56,893 bases of DNA from UBA11164 sp002420085 (GCA_031976395.1 DALYLJ010000001.1:1-56893); one strand, 5' to 3'; positions 44,862 through 53,466 are shown, numbered from the stretch's first letter. Notes: generated by a model not told the origin, from the letters alone. A program made the numbers and translations.

Positions 44862-46706
44862 ATGAGTCCCGTGAGCGAATCCCTGCCCGGCCTCGACCTC
44901 GACGCACCGCCGTTCGACCTGCTTGACGCCGGATCGCGGCAGCGCCTGCTGGCAGCGGTCGATCTCGGCTACTTCCCGATCGACACCGTGCTGATCGAAC
45001 AGGGCCGGGCCTCCGAGCACTTCTTCGTGGTGCTCAAGGGCCGGGTGCTCGCCTTCGAGCGGCGCGAGGGCGAAGAGCACCGGTTCGCAGACTTCGGTCC
45101 CGGCGAGGTGTTCGGCGCCTTCGCCGTGATCATCGGCCGAGCCCGGCACGGCTACCGCGCACTGGAAGACACCCTCTGTTTCCAGATTCCCGCTGCCGTA
45201 TTCAAACGCCTGCTGACAGACAACCCGCGCTTCGCCGCCTGGTTTCACGAAGGGCTTGCGGTCAAGCAGCAACTCGCCGACAATCCGCAGCCCAGCGAAC
45301 TCGGCCGGCTGATGCTGACCCGAGTCGGCGATGCCCAACTGGCACCGGCCGTGACCGTCCCCGACACGACCGGCATCGCCGACGCCTGCGACCGGATGCG
45401 CTCGCAACGAGTCGATTGCCTGATGGTCGCCGCCGATGCCGACCAGCACGAACTCGGCATCGTCACCCGCACCGACCTGCTGGATGCCCTGGCCCTGCAC
45501 CGCCGCCCCTGCGACAGCCCGATCGCCGACCTGGCCAGTCGGCCATTGATCACCGTCCGTGCCCAGGACGCGCTGTTCCAGGCCCTGGTCACGATGACCG
45601 AGCGGCACATCGAACGGGTGGCCGTGCGTGATGGTGAACGGATCATCGGCACCCTGGGGATGGCCGAAGTGCTGGCCCACTACGCCAGCACCTCGCACCT
45701 GATCAGCCTGCGCCTGGCGCGTGCGCGCACACTCGCCGAGGTCGCCGATGCCGCACAGGGCCTGACCGAACTGGTCCGCACCCTCAATGCCCAGGGCGCA
45801 CGGGTGAGCTACCTGATGGAAATGGTCAGCGCACTGAACGGGCGGATCATGCGCCGAATCTTCGAGTCGATCGTCCCGGAGCGCCATCGCGATCATCTGT
45901 GCCTGCTGGTTCTGGGCAGTGAAGGCCGACGCGAGCAGATCCTCAAGACCGACCAGGACAACGCCTTGATCATCGCCGACAGCCTCGACTGGCCGGACCA
46001 CGACCAGGGCGGGCTCGACGCCGCCATGGCCCGCTTCAGCGCCGCCCTGGCCGAGGTCGGCTACCCGCCCTGCCCCGGCGCCGTGATGGTCAGCAACCGG
46101 CATTGGCGGATGACCGTCGGAGGCTGGCTGGAACGGATCGAGCGCTGGCATCGAAACCCGGACGGCCAGGCCATGCTGGACCTGTCGATCGTGCTCGATG
46201 CCCGGTTCATCGCCGGCCGGGAATCGCTGTTCCAACCGCTCGCCGAAGCCCTGCTGGCGCTGGGCCGCGACGACATCCTGATCCGGCAACTGGCCGAACC
46301 TGCGGTGCGCTTCGGACCGGCACTCACCTTGTTCGGCCAGGTCAAGGGCGACCGGGACGGCACCGACATCAAGAAAGGAGGCCTGTTCCCCCTGGTTCAC
46401 GGCCTGCGGGTACTGGCCCTCAAGCATGGCATCGGCCGCCGCAACAGCTTTGATCGTTGCCAGGCCCTGGTCGAGGCCGGCGTCCTGCCGGAATCGCTCG
46501 GCCACGACCTCGCCCAGGCCATGGCGGTGCTCCAGCGATTGCGGCTGAACCGCCAGCTCGACGCCCTCACCCATGGCGAACCGCCAGACAACCGGATCGT
46601 TGCCGCCACGCTCGGCACCCTCGATCGCGAATGGCTGCGCGACGCCCTGCGGGTGGTCAAATCGTTCAACGGCTTCCTCGCCGAAGCCCTGCACCTGAAG
46701 CTCTGA
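44862..46706 (+). CDS. cNMP-binding / CBS / DUF294 nucleotidyltransferase-like protein
   Basis: From ATG 44862 the product is 614 residues. Domains in order: cyclic-nucleotide-binding fold (about 25-130, HFFVVLKGRVLAFERREGEE), CBS pair (about 155-275, VDCLMVAADADQHELGIVTR), DUF294 nucleotidyltransferase-like domain (about 310-440, VLGSEGRREQILKTDQDNAL: GSxGRxE...DQD) and DUF294 C-terminal helical domain. In Vibrio and Pseudomonas this protein and a DnaQ-like exonuclease are encoded near acs, actP and the CrbS kinase. Here CrbS-like is divergent on its 5' side and the exonuclease follows after one base. Its enzymatic role is unknown. Confidence 0.9.
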   Translation: MSPVSESLPGLDLDAPPFDLLDAGSRQRLLAAVDLGYFPIDTVLIEQGRASEHFFVVLKGRVLAFERREGEEHRFADFGPGEVFGAFAVIIGRARHGYRALEDTLCFQIPAAVFKRLLTDNPRFAAWFHEGLAVKQQLADNPQPSELGRLMLTRVGDAQLAPAVTVPDTTGIADACDRMRSQRVDCLMVAADADQHELGIVTRTDLLDALALHRRPCDSPIADLASRPLITVRAQDALFQALVTMTERHIERVAVRDGERIIGTLGMAEVLAHYASTSHLISLRLARARTLAEVADAAQGLTELVRTLNAQGARVSYLMEMVSALNGRIMRRIFESIVPERHRDHLCLLVLGSEGRREQILKTDQDNALIIADSLDWPDHDQGGLDAAMARFSAALAEVGYPPCPGAVMVSNRHWRMTVGGWLERIERWHRNPDGQAMLDLSIVLDARFIAGRESLFQPLAEALLALGRDDILIRQLAEPAVRFGPALTLFGQVKGDRDGTDIKKGGLFPLVHGLRVLALKHGIGRRNSFDRCQALVEAGVLPESLGHDLAQAMAVLQRLRLNRQLDALTHGEPPDNRIVAATLGTLDREWLRDALRVVKSFNGFLAEALHLKL

Positions 46707-46707
46707 C

Positions 46708-47340
46708 ATGTCGGCGGTGATGCGCTGGTGGTTGCGACGCAGGCACGGACGAGGGCCGTGGCGCGGCCTGCTCGACCCCCACCCCGGTGACGAACAGGTC
46801 TCGCTCGACCTCGAAACCACCGGCCTCGACCCCCGCCACGATCGAATCGTCGCCCTGGCCGCCGTACCGATCCGCGACGGCCGCATCCGGCTGTCGGAGC
46901 GCTACACCCGGCTGGTCAACCCCGGCCGCAGCTTCGGCATCGACTCGATCCGGCACCATCGGCTTCGGCCCAGCGACCTGATCGACGCCCCGCGCCTGGA
47001 GACCCTTCTGCCGGATTTCCTCACCTGGCTCGGCAACCGGCCGCTGCTCGGCTACTGCATCCGCTTCGACCTGGCCATGCTGGCCGGCCCGACCCGCGCC
47101 CTGACCGGCTTCACCCTGGTCAATCGCCGGATCGACATCGGGTTCGAGTACGCCGCCCGTCAGCGCCGACGGCATCCGGAAACCGAACCCAGGCTCGACC
47201 TCGACTCGATTGCCCGCGCCCTGGACGTACCGATCCTCGAACGCCACAGCGCACTCGGCGACGCCCTGACCGTAGCGATGTGCTGGCTGGCCTTGCAAGC
47301 CGATCGCACCGGCTCGAACCAGACCAGCCGACTGCGGTGA
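46708..47340 (+). CDS. DnaQ-like 3'-5' exonuclease
   Basis: A 210-residue protein of the DEDDh exonuclease family. ExoI D34-L-E36 (SLDLETTGLDP), ExoII GYCIRFDLAML and ExoIII RHSALGDALTVA (H...D) are present. It resembles the epsilon proofreading subunit, but as a stand-alone gene beside DUF294 it is a paralogue usually linked to acetate genes, and is not expected to be the replicative DnaQ. ATG follows the DUF294 stop after one base (TGACATG), so translation is coupled. Confidence 0.92.
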   Translation: MSAVMRWWLRRRHGRGPWRGLLDPHPGDEQVSLDLETTGLDPRHDRIVALAAVPIRDGRIRLSERYTRLVNPGRSFGIDSIRHHRLRPSDLIDAPRLETLLPDFLTWLGNRPLLGYCIRFDLAMLAGPTRALTGFTLVNRRIDIGFEYAARQRRRHPETEPRLDLDSIARALDVPILERHSALGDALTVAMCWLALQADRTGSNQTSRLR

Positions 47341-47483
47341 ACCGCCCCCGATCGCCCGACGCGCTCGACCCGGCGCCGCACGGGCCGCTCCCGGCGCCCG
47401 AACCCCAGGTTGCCAGTCCCGGCCCCCCACTCCTCCCGGTTCAGGTTAAACTCCCCCGCACCGGCGCTGGGGAGAGCCGTAAC

Positions 47484-48527
47484 GTGCCAGGAACAGAAAA
47501 CGCCCGCACCATCGATCCGCAGCATGGCGCCGATCGCTTCGGAGCCGTGCCGCCGCCGCGCATGACCCTTTTGCCCCGACAACTGTCGGCCATCGAGTTC
47601 GATCTGTTCCTGGGTACCGGCGAACCGATTCTGGTGGCCACCGGCCAGACCCTGTTTCGGCGTGGCGAAGCCGGTCGCCACATGTTCGTGGTCGAATCCG
47701 GTCGGATCGAACTCGATTTCGGCGACGACCTGCCGCGCAAGTACATCGAGGCACAGGAATACTTCGGCGAACTGGCACTGTTCATCGGCGAACACGGCCG
47801 CATGGCCAATGCCACCGCGCTCGAACCGGCCCGCCTGCGGGTGGTCGATCGCGATGACTTCGAACGGCTGCTGGCCTCGTCTCCGGAGGTGCTCGCCCGC
47901 TTCATGCTGCGCTCGTTCTCCTACCTGGTCGCCAGCGAACAGCACCTGATCCAGAACCTGCGTCGGCGCAACGAAGAGCTGATGCAGACACTCGACTCGC
48001 TGCGCCGAACCCGCGGTGAACTGGGCGCCGCGCGCCGACTCTCGATCAGCGACGAACTGACCGGCCTGGCCAACCGCCGCGGCCTCTACCAGCACCTGGA
48101 AAGCCTGCGCGAACACCCACCACAGCCCGAGCGACGGCTTGGTCTGCTGCTGGTCGATGTCGATCACTTCAAGCAGATCAACGACCGTAACGGCCATCTG
48201 GTCGGCGATCGGGTTCTGCAGGGGGTCGCCGACTGCCTGCGTCGGGCCGCCGGCAGCGATGACCTGCCATGCCGACTCGGCGGCGATGAGTTCGCCTTGC
48301 TGCTGGTCGCCAGCGATCCCGAGCAACTGGCCGAGCGTGCGGCCCGACTGGTCGCGATGGTGCGCCAGATGCAACTCGTCGAGGGCGCACCGGGCCTGCG
48401 GCCCAGTGTCAGCGTCGGCGGCTGCCTGGCCGATCCCAGCGAGGAGTGGGCGGTCTGCTACAGTCACGCCGATACCGCGCTGTATCGCGTCAAGGCCCAG
48501 GGTGGCGACGGCTGGTCACTGTACTGA
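47484..48527 (+). CDS. cNMP-binding-domain diguanylate cyclase (GGDEF)
   Basis: From GTG 47484 (GGGGAGAG upstream at 7-nt spacing) the product is 347 residues: CRP-type cyclic-nucleotide-binding domain (about 45-140, FRRGEAGRHMFVVESGRIEL), a short coiled coil (about 150-180) and a GGDEF domain (about 185-347) with intact G266-G-D-E-F270. The inhibitory RxxD site five residues before it is absent (G257 in place of Arg). It should make c-di-GMP in response to ligand or redox input through the N-terminal domain (inference). ATG 47562 is an alternative start. The frame stays open upstream into the exonuclease gene but without family-like residues. Confidence 0.9.
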   Translation: MPGTENARTIDPQHGADRFGAVPPPRMTLLPRQLSAIEFDLFLGTGEPILVATGQTLFRRGEAGRHMFVVESGRIELDFGDDLPRKYIEAQEYFGELALFIGEHGRMANATALEPARLRVVDRDDFERLLASSPEVLARFMLRSFSYLVASEQHLIQNLRRRNEELMQTLDSLRRTRGELGAARRLSISDELTGLANRRGLYQHLESLREHPPQPERRLGLLLVDVDHFKQINDRNGHLVGDRVLQGVADCLRRAAGSDDLPCRLGGDEFALLLVASDPEQLAERAARLVAMVRQMQLVEGAPGLRPSVSVGGCLADPSEEWAVCYSHADTALYRVKAQGGDGWSLY

Positions 48528-48651
48528 GCCCGACCCGACCGCATAGCTGCCGGCCGACTCATGGCCGGCCCCGATGTTCAGGACAGTCCAGCATCGGAGC
48601 GAACCGAGCCGCTCGCGCATCGACGTATCATGAACCGACGCGCGGCCCAGG

Positions 48652-51363
48652 ATGCACCCCAGTCAATCTGCCAGCGGAACCGGTGACGACCCCATGACCA
48701 TCGAATCTGCCGACCCTACGACCACCGACCCGAGCGGCGCCAGCACCACGCGCATGAGTGCCGTGGTCTGCCTCGACCTCGCCGACTCGACCGCCCTGGT
48801 CGAACGGCTCGGCGACGCGCGCGCCGCCGACCTGATCCGCCAGCACGACCGCATGGCGCGCGATCTGATGCAGCGCCACCATGGCCGCGAGATCGACAAG
48901 ACCGATGGCTTCCTGGTGCTGTTCGAGCGGGCCATCGACGCCGTCGCATTCGCACTCGAACACCAGCTTGCACTCGCGCGCTCCGGCCGCGACGGCGAGC
49001 GCCTGCTGCGGGCACGGATCGGCATCCATGTCGGCGAAGTCGTGCTCTGGGAAAACAGCGACGACGATGTCGCCCGTGGCGCCAAGCCTCTCGAAGTCGA
49101 GGGCCTGGCCAAGCCCCTGGCGGCTCGTCTCACCAGTCTCGCCCGACCCGGCCAGGTTCTGCTGTCCGAACACGCCTATGGCCTGTCCCGACGGGCCGAG
49201 GGCGAATTGCCGACCGACCTCGGAGCCGTCCGCTGGCTCGACCACGGCCGCTATCGCTTCAAGGGCATCGCCGAAGCGATGCCGGTGTACGAAGCCGGCC
49301 TGGTCGGCAGTTCACCGCTGCGCGCCCCGATCTCCGGCCCCAAGGCCGAGCGCGAGCGGCCGCTGTGGCGACATCCAACCACCCTGGCGATCGAAATCGC
49401 CGCCCTGATCCTGATTGCTTCCGGCGTGTTCTACCTGCTGCTCCGGGACTCTCCGGCCCTGGCATTCGCCGAACGCGACTGGGTGGTGGTCGGCGACCTC
49501 ATCAACCACACCACCGAACCGCTGTTCGACGACGCGCTGGAAACCGCCCTGCGGGTCGGACTGGAGCAGTCGCGCTTCATCAACCTCATTCCGGAATTGC
49601 AGGTCAATGCCAGTCTGGCACGGATGAACGCCGGCACGGCCGACATCGATCGTCGAATCGGCACCGAGCTTGCGGTTCGCGAAGGTGCCCGAGCCGTGTT
49701 CCTGCCGACCATCGCCGAGGTTGGCGGCCGAGTCCGGTTCACCGTCGAAGTGATCGACCCGCGCAGTGGCGCCACCGTATTCGGCGAGAGTGCCGACAGC
49801 GACGGCCTGGACGGCGTGCTTCCGGCCATGGATGACGTGGTGGCGCGCCTGCGCACCCGTCTGGGCGAATCGATGGCCAGCATTTCCGCCAGCAGCGCGC
49901 CGCTGGCCAGGGTCACCACCGGCAATCTGGAGGCACTGAAAGCCTACTCGCTGGCGATCGATGCCATGGCCACCGGCGACCCGCGCAAGGCATTGATGCT
50001 GTTCAACCGGGCAATCGAACTGGATCCTGACTTCTCCGCCGCCCACGCCAAACTGGCGGGCCTGCATCTTCTGGGTGACGATCGACAGAAATCACGCGCC
50101 GCGTTGGAAGCGGCCTATCGCAACCGCGAGCGCCTGTCGGAACGTGAACGCCTGCACATGGACGGCATGATGGCCAATCTGCACTCACCGGACGCCATGA
50201 TCGAGCGCTGGGGGCAACTGGCGGCGCTCTATCCCGACTACCTGGTTGGCCAGCAGAACCTCGGCTCGGCCTACTGGATGCAGGAATACCGATACGCCGC
50301 CGCCCTGGAGCAGTTCAACCACCTGATCGACAGCGGCCATCCGCTGCGCACGTTGTCGATGCAGAATGCCGCCGTCATGTACACCGCCCTGGGCGAATTC
50401 GATCAGGCATCCGAACTTTATGCCCGCGCCCTGTCGCACGGCGGAATCAACCTGTTCGACGGCCCGGTCGATCTGCACCTGGCCCAGCGTCAGCACGAAC
50501 AGGCGCTCGCCACCCTGTCGGTCGATCTCAGCCGCGACATCGCCTCGACCGTGTTCTGGAAGGCCCTGCGCAAGATCGCCGTGCAGGCCGACCTGGGCCA
50601 GGCAAGGGCCGTGGAACAGACCCTGGCCGAGCTCGCCCAGAATCCCGCCGTCAGCGCCAACCCGGCCAACGCGCTCCGAATGGAGTTGGCTCGCCTGGCC
50701 GTTCTGGCCGACACCCGCCCGGACGCGGTCGGCGCCGAACTGGAGACCTACCTCGATCGGCTGCATGGCGAACTCGATCCGAATCCGCTCACCCCGATCG
50801 ACGGATTGCCAAGCCTCATGCTGATCGCCGCCAATCTGGCTGCCCAGACCGGCCACCTGCAACTCGCCGATCGGCACTATCGGATACTGGCACCGCGTGT
50901 CCTCGCCACACCGACGTTCGAGCGGCTCGCCCTGCTCGACGCACTGCGCTGGCGATTGAAACCGAGCCAGCCGGACCTGGATGAAGCGAGCCTTCCCGGC
51001 AACACCTTCTACCTCGACCGCAGCCTCTATCTACGCGAGATCGCCCGCGCCGAATACGACCTTGCCCAAGACCAGCCCGATGCCCTGGATCGACTGGCGA
51101 GTCTGTGCCGCGATCGCCGAACCGCCGTCAGCGAGTGGGGCAGCGGCTTTTCCCTGCTGGTACCCAACATCCTGGCCAGCAATCGTGCCTGTCAACGCGC
51201 ATCGCAGGTAGCCGAGCACACCGGCCGCACCGACCTCGCCAAGGCACTCGGCGAACTGCTCGATCGCGCCTGGCAGCACGCCGACCCGGACTGGCCGGGC
51301 CGGCGCACCGCCGGAGCGACTCCGGCAGACCGATCACTCGACCAGGAAGATCCAGAGGCCTAA
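48652..51363 (+). CDS. Class III nucleotide cyclase with TPR repeats, peptide-modification-system type
   Basis: A 903-residue protein. Residues ~35-215 are a class III cyclase domain: metal D42 (VCLDLADSTALVERLGD), second metal D85 (KTDGFLVLF), and RIGIHVGEVVLW. The transition-state pair is altered: the usual N-x-A-A-R reads P155-L-A-A-R159, so Asn is missing. One membrane helix (about 244-264, IEIAALILIASGVFYLLL) precedes a long extracytoplasmic or cytoplasmic region with TPR-like repeats (about 430-880). I know this family by name as a putative peptide modification system cyclase (TIGR04510 type). It neighbours a small precursor peptide and a SagB-like dehydrogenase. The start could also be ATG 48694. 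The predicted product could be a cyclic nucleotide, but the altered site leaves this open. Confidence 0.82.
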   Translation: MHPSQSASGTGDDPMTIESADPTTTDPSGASTTRMSAVVCLDLADSTALVERLGDARAADLIRQHDRMARDLMQRHHGREIDKTDGFLVLFERAIDAVAFALEHQLALARSGRDGERLLRARIGIHVGEVVLWENSDDDVARGAKPLEVEGLAKPLAARLTSLARPGQVLLSEHAYGLSRRAEGELPTDLGAVRWLDHGRYRFKGIAEAMPVYEAGLVGSSPLRAPISGPKAERERPLWRHPTTLAIEIAALILIASGVFYLLLRDSPALAFAERDWVVVGDLINHTTEPLFDDALETALRVGLEQSRFINLIPELQVNASLARMNAGTADIDRRIGTELAVREGARAVFLPTIAEVGGRVRFTVEVIDPRSGATVFGESADSDGLDGVLPAMDDVVARLRTRLGESMASISASSAPLARVTTGNLEALKAYSLAIDAMATGDPRKALMLFNRAIELDPDFSAAHAKLAGLHLLGDDRQKSRAALEAAYRNRERLSERERLHMDGMMANLHSPDAMIERWGQLAALYPDYLVGQQNLGSAYWMQEYRYAAALEQFNHLIDSGHPLRTLSMQNAAVMYTALGEFDQASELYARALSHGGINLFDGPVDLHLAQRQHEQALATLSVDLSRDIASTVFWKALRKIAVQADLGQARAVEQTLAELAQNPAVSANPANALRMELARLAVLADTRPDAVGAELETYLDRLHGELDPNPLTPIDGLPSLMLIAANLAAQTGHLQLADRHYRILAPRVLATPTFERLALLDALRWRLKPSQPDLDEASLPGNTFYLDRSLYLREIARAEYDLAQDQPDALDRLASLCRDRRTAVSEWGSGFSLLVPNILASNRACQRASQVAEHTGRTDLAKALGELLDRAWQHADPDWPGRRTAGATPADRSLDQEDPEA

Positions 51364-51585
51364 CTGACCGTTCAACTTCGACTTGATGGCCTCACGATTG
51401 GCCTTCAGCACCTCTTTCGAGGGCAGCCGACGCACGGCCGGCACCTGGGCCGGATCGACACTCACCCCAAGCGTATGCAGCACCAGGGCCGGATTGCCCA
51501 AGAACTGCTCGCGGAATTGATCGTCGCTGGACAGCCGGTCGAGCAGGGTATCGACGATCTCGGGTGTGAAACAGGTATTGGTCAT
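51334..51585 (-). CDS. Putative modified peptide with Nif11/NHLP-like leader
   Basis: An 83-residue peptide from ATG 51585, with GGGGAGA 9 nt upstream. Residues ~8-40 resemble Nif11/NHLP leader helices (VDTLLDRLSSDDQFREQFLG then NPALVLHTLG). The C-terminus (KLNGQLGLWIFLVE) is the probable core. There is one Cys, C5, and no Cys in the core, so lanthionine or thiazole formation on cysteine is unlikely. The gene lies between a divergent SagB-like dehydrogenase and the convergent cyclase, and its last nine codons plus stop overlap the cyclase end. Family naming (TIGR04509 type) is recalled, not searched. The open frame upstream of 51585 is not leader-like. Confidence 0.8.
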   Translation of the reverse strand: MTNTCFTPEIVDTLLDRLSSDDQFREQFLGNPALVLHTLGVSVDPAQVPAVRRLPSKEVLKANREAIKSKLNGQLGLWIFLVE

Positions 51586-51783
51586 GGTCGTAGTCTCCCC
51601 AGGGTGCGATGGTGTGGATCGGCGTGACGCCCGCTGGCACGACATGGCAGCCAGGCGGGCCGGTGAGGATACTATCAGGCCGACCGACCCTCCGACGGCC
51701 GACGCCGTCGGGACGCCGCCCTGAAGCCCAGAAACGCCGCTCGCCGCCATCCGATCGATCACCCCCTATCCGAGAGCCCCCGC

Positions 51784-52953
51784 ATGCTCGTGCGCCGCTG
51801 TGCCATCGTCATGATCGAACCCCGCGAACGTCTCGACTTCGATCTGACCGTGCTGTTTCGCGGCGAAGGCGCGTTCACCACGCACATCGAATGGCTGGCC
51901 CTGGCCGCCCACCTCGACCAGCCGGTCGTCCTGTCGATCGCCGATCTCGAACTGCTCGGCCGGTTCGGCGAAACGCTCTGGATCGATCGCAGCCGCCTGC
52001 CCACCGACCTGTCCCAGACCGGCATCGACACCCTGCTCACAGCCGGACTGCTGATCGCCGACAGCATCCACCCGGAACACCGCCATCGCGATGAACGGGT
52101 CCGCGCGACCCATTGGCGCGCACTGTCGGCACTGACCCACATCCACAGCCGCTGGCATGACATCAATGCCATCCGCGACTCGACCGCCGGATACACCGAT
52201 ATCCGCGACATGGTCGCCCAACTTGGCCCGCCGCCGCCGGAAACCATCGACCGCCGACCGACCGACGCGCGCATCACCCTTCCGGCCGCGCCTTCGGATC
52301 GTCTCGACCCGATCCTGCACGCCCGCTACACCGGTCGCAATTACGACAGCCGAGCGGTGTTGCCGCTGGCCACCGCGAGCCGGCTGCTGCAACGCAGCTT
52401 CGGCGCGCAATGGACGCGCGAACTGGCACCGGGGGCGGTGGCGCTGAAGAAGACCAGCCCGTCCGGCGGCAGTCTGCATCCGACCGAAGCCTATCTGCTG
52501 GTCCAACGGGTCGAGGGCATCGCGCCCGGCCTCTACCACTACCACCCGATCGATCATGCCCTGGAACCACTGGCCACCCTCACCGACACGGCTGCGCGGA
52601 CCACCGCGCTGCGCTTCGTCGCCGATCAGCACTGGTTTGCCGATGCACCGCTGATGGTCGTACTGGCCACCCGTGCCCAGCGCAATTTCTGGAAGTATCG
52701 CAACCACCCGAAAGCCTATCGAGCGGTGCTGCTCGATGCCGGCCACCTGTCGCAGACCTTCTACCTGTTGGCCGCCGAGGCTGGCCTGCCGGCCTTCATC
52801 ACCGCCGCCATCAACGAAGTCGAGATCGAACAGGCATTCGGACTGGACCCGATCGATGACCTGGTGGTCGCCGTCCTCGGCTGCGGCCCTGCCGCCGAAC
52901 ACCCCGAAACGGTCGAATTCCGTCACATCCCCCACCTCCCGGACCCCCACTGA
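51784..52953 (+). CDS. SagB-like FMN dehydrogenase of a peptide maturation system
   Basis: A 389-residue protein. The C-terminal ~210 residues are an FMN nitroreductase/SagB-type domain: RYTGRNYDSR, KTSPSGGSLHPTEAY (223-237), YRNHPKAYRAVLLDAGHLSQ and FITAAINEVE. The N-terminal ~150 residues include an element found in SagB-like peptide-maturation enzymes. SagB homologues oxidise azolines to azoles in RiPP pathways, but no YcaO cyclodehydratase lies in this window. The family matches the one named putative peptide maturation dehydrogenase (TIGR04511 type). It is divergent from the precursor peptide gene with 198 nt between starts. The exact reaction is unknown. Confidence 0.83.
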   Translation: MLVRRCAIVMIEPRERLDFDLTVLFRGEGAFTTHIEWLALAAHLDQPVVLSIADLELLGRFGETLWIDRSRLPTDLSQTGIDTLLTAGLLIADSIHPEHRHRDERVRATHWRALSALTHIHSRWHDINAIRDSTAGYTDIRDMVAQLGPPPPETIDRRPTDARITLPAAPSDRLDPILHARYTGRNYDSRAVLPLATASRLLQRSFGAQWTRELAPGAVALKKTSPSGGSLHPTEAYLLVQRVEGIAPGLYHYHPIDHALEPLATLTDTAARTTALRFVADQHWFADAPLMVVLATRAQRNFWKYRNHPKAYRAVLLDAGHLSQTFYLLAAEAGLPAFITAAINEVEIEQAFGLDPIDDLVVAVLGCGPAAEHPETVEFRHIPHLPDPH

Positions 52954-52998
52954 ATCGGCGATCGGCGCCGATGTCGGCATCGGGCTCACCCGAAACGA

Positions 52999-53025
52999 CG
53001 ACGGCCCGCATCAAGCGGGCCGTCG
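52999..53025 (-). terminator. Hairpin terminator after rpmG
   Basis: An 11-bp perfect stem (52999-53009 with 53015-53025, arms CGACGGCCCGC / GCGGGCCGTCG) around a 5-nt loop lies 27 nt after the rpmG stop. There is no T-run beyond TTT, but the stem is strong and also sits opposite the end of the SagB-like gene, so it may serve both strands. Confidence 0.6.
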
Positions 53026-53051
53026 GGTCGAACGATTGCCGGAAACGGCGA

Positions 53052-53216
53052 TTACTTGATCTTGCCTTCCTTGTACGCCACGTGCTTGCGAACGACGGGA
53101 TCGTACTTCTTGATCTCCATCTTGTTCGGCGTGTTCTTCTTGTTCTTGTCGGTGGTGTAGAAGTGGCCGGTGCCGGCCGAGGAGATCAGGCGGATCTTGT
53201 CGCGCTTGGATGCCAT
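53052..53216 (-). CDS. rpmG: 50S ribosomal protein L33
   Basis: A 54-residue protein, MASKRDKIRLISSAGTGHFY at its start and ending YKEGKIK, matching L33 throughout. It has no cysteines, so this is the zinc-independent form. It is a cytoplasmic large-subunit protein near the E site. The stop is TAA. It follows rpmB after 13 nt, as in E. coli (rpmBG). Confidence 0.97.
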   Translation of the reverse strand: MASKRDKIRLISSAGTGHFYTTDKNKKNTPNKMEIKKYDPVVRKHVAYKEGKIK

Positions 53217-53229
53217 GGTGACTTACTCC

Positions 53230-53466
53230 TCAGACCTTTTCGCCACGGGCACGGAGTTCGGCCAGAACCGAATCGATGCCGTTCTTGTCGATGGTGCGCA
53301 GCGCATGCGCGGAAACACGCAGCTTGACCCAGCGGTTCTCACTGGCGACCCAGAAGCGCCGTTCGTGCAGATTCGGCAGAAACCGCCGACGGGTCTTGTT
53401 GTTGGCATGGGAGACGTTGTTGCCGCTCCGCACGCCCTTGCCGGAAACTCGACAAACGCGGGACAT
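53230..53466 (-). CDS. rpmB: 50S ribosomal protein L28
   Basis: A 78-residue protein with MSRVCRVSGKGVRSGNNVSH, KTRRRFLPNLHERRFWV and KLRVSAHALRTIDKNG, matching L28 in length (78) and sequence. Only one Cys is present, so no zinc ribbon. First gene of rpmBG; see the promoter at 53660-53688. Confidence 0.97.
   Translation of the reverse strand: MSRVCRVSGKGVRSGNNVSHANNKTRRRFLPNLHERRFWVASENRWVKLRVSAHALRTIDKNGIDSVLAELRARGEKV

Noticed and set aside
44139..46886. Minus-strand frame of 915 codons spanning the DUF294 gene and the start of the CrbS-like gene
   Set aside because: It runs antisense to DUF294 and into another frame of the kinase gene; no family resemblance.
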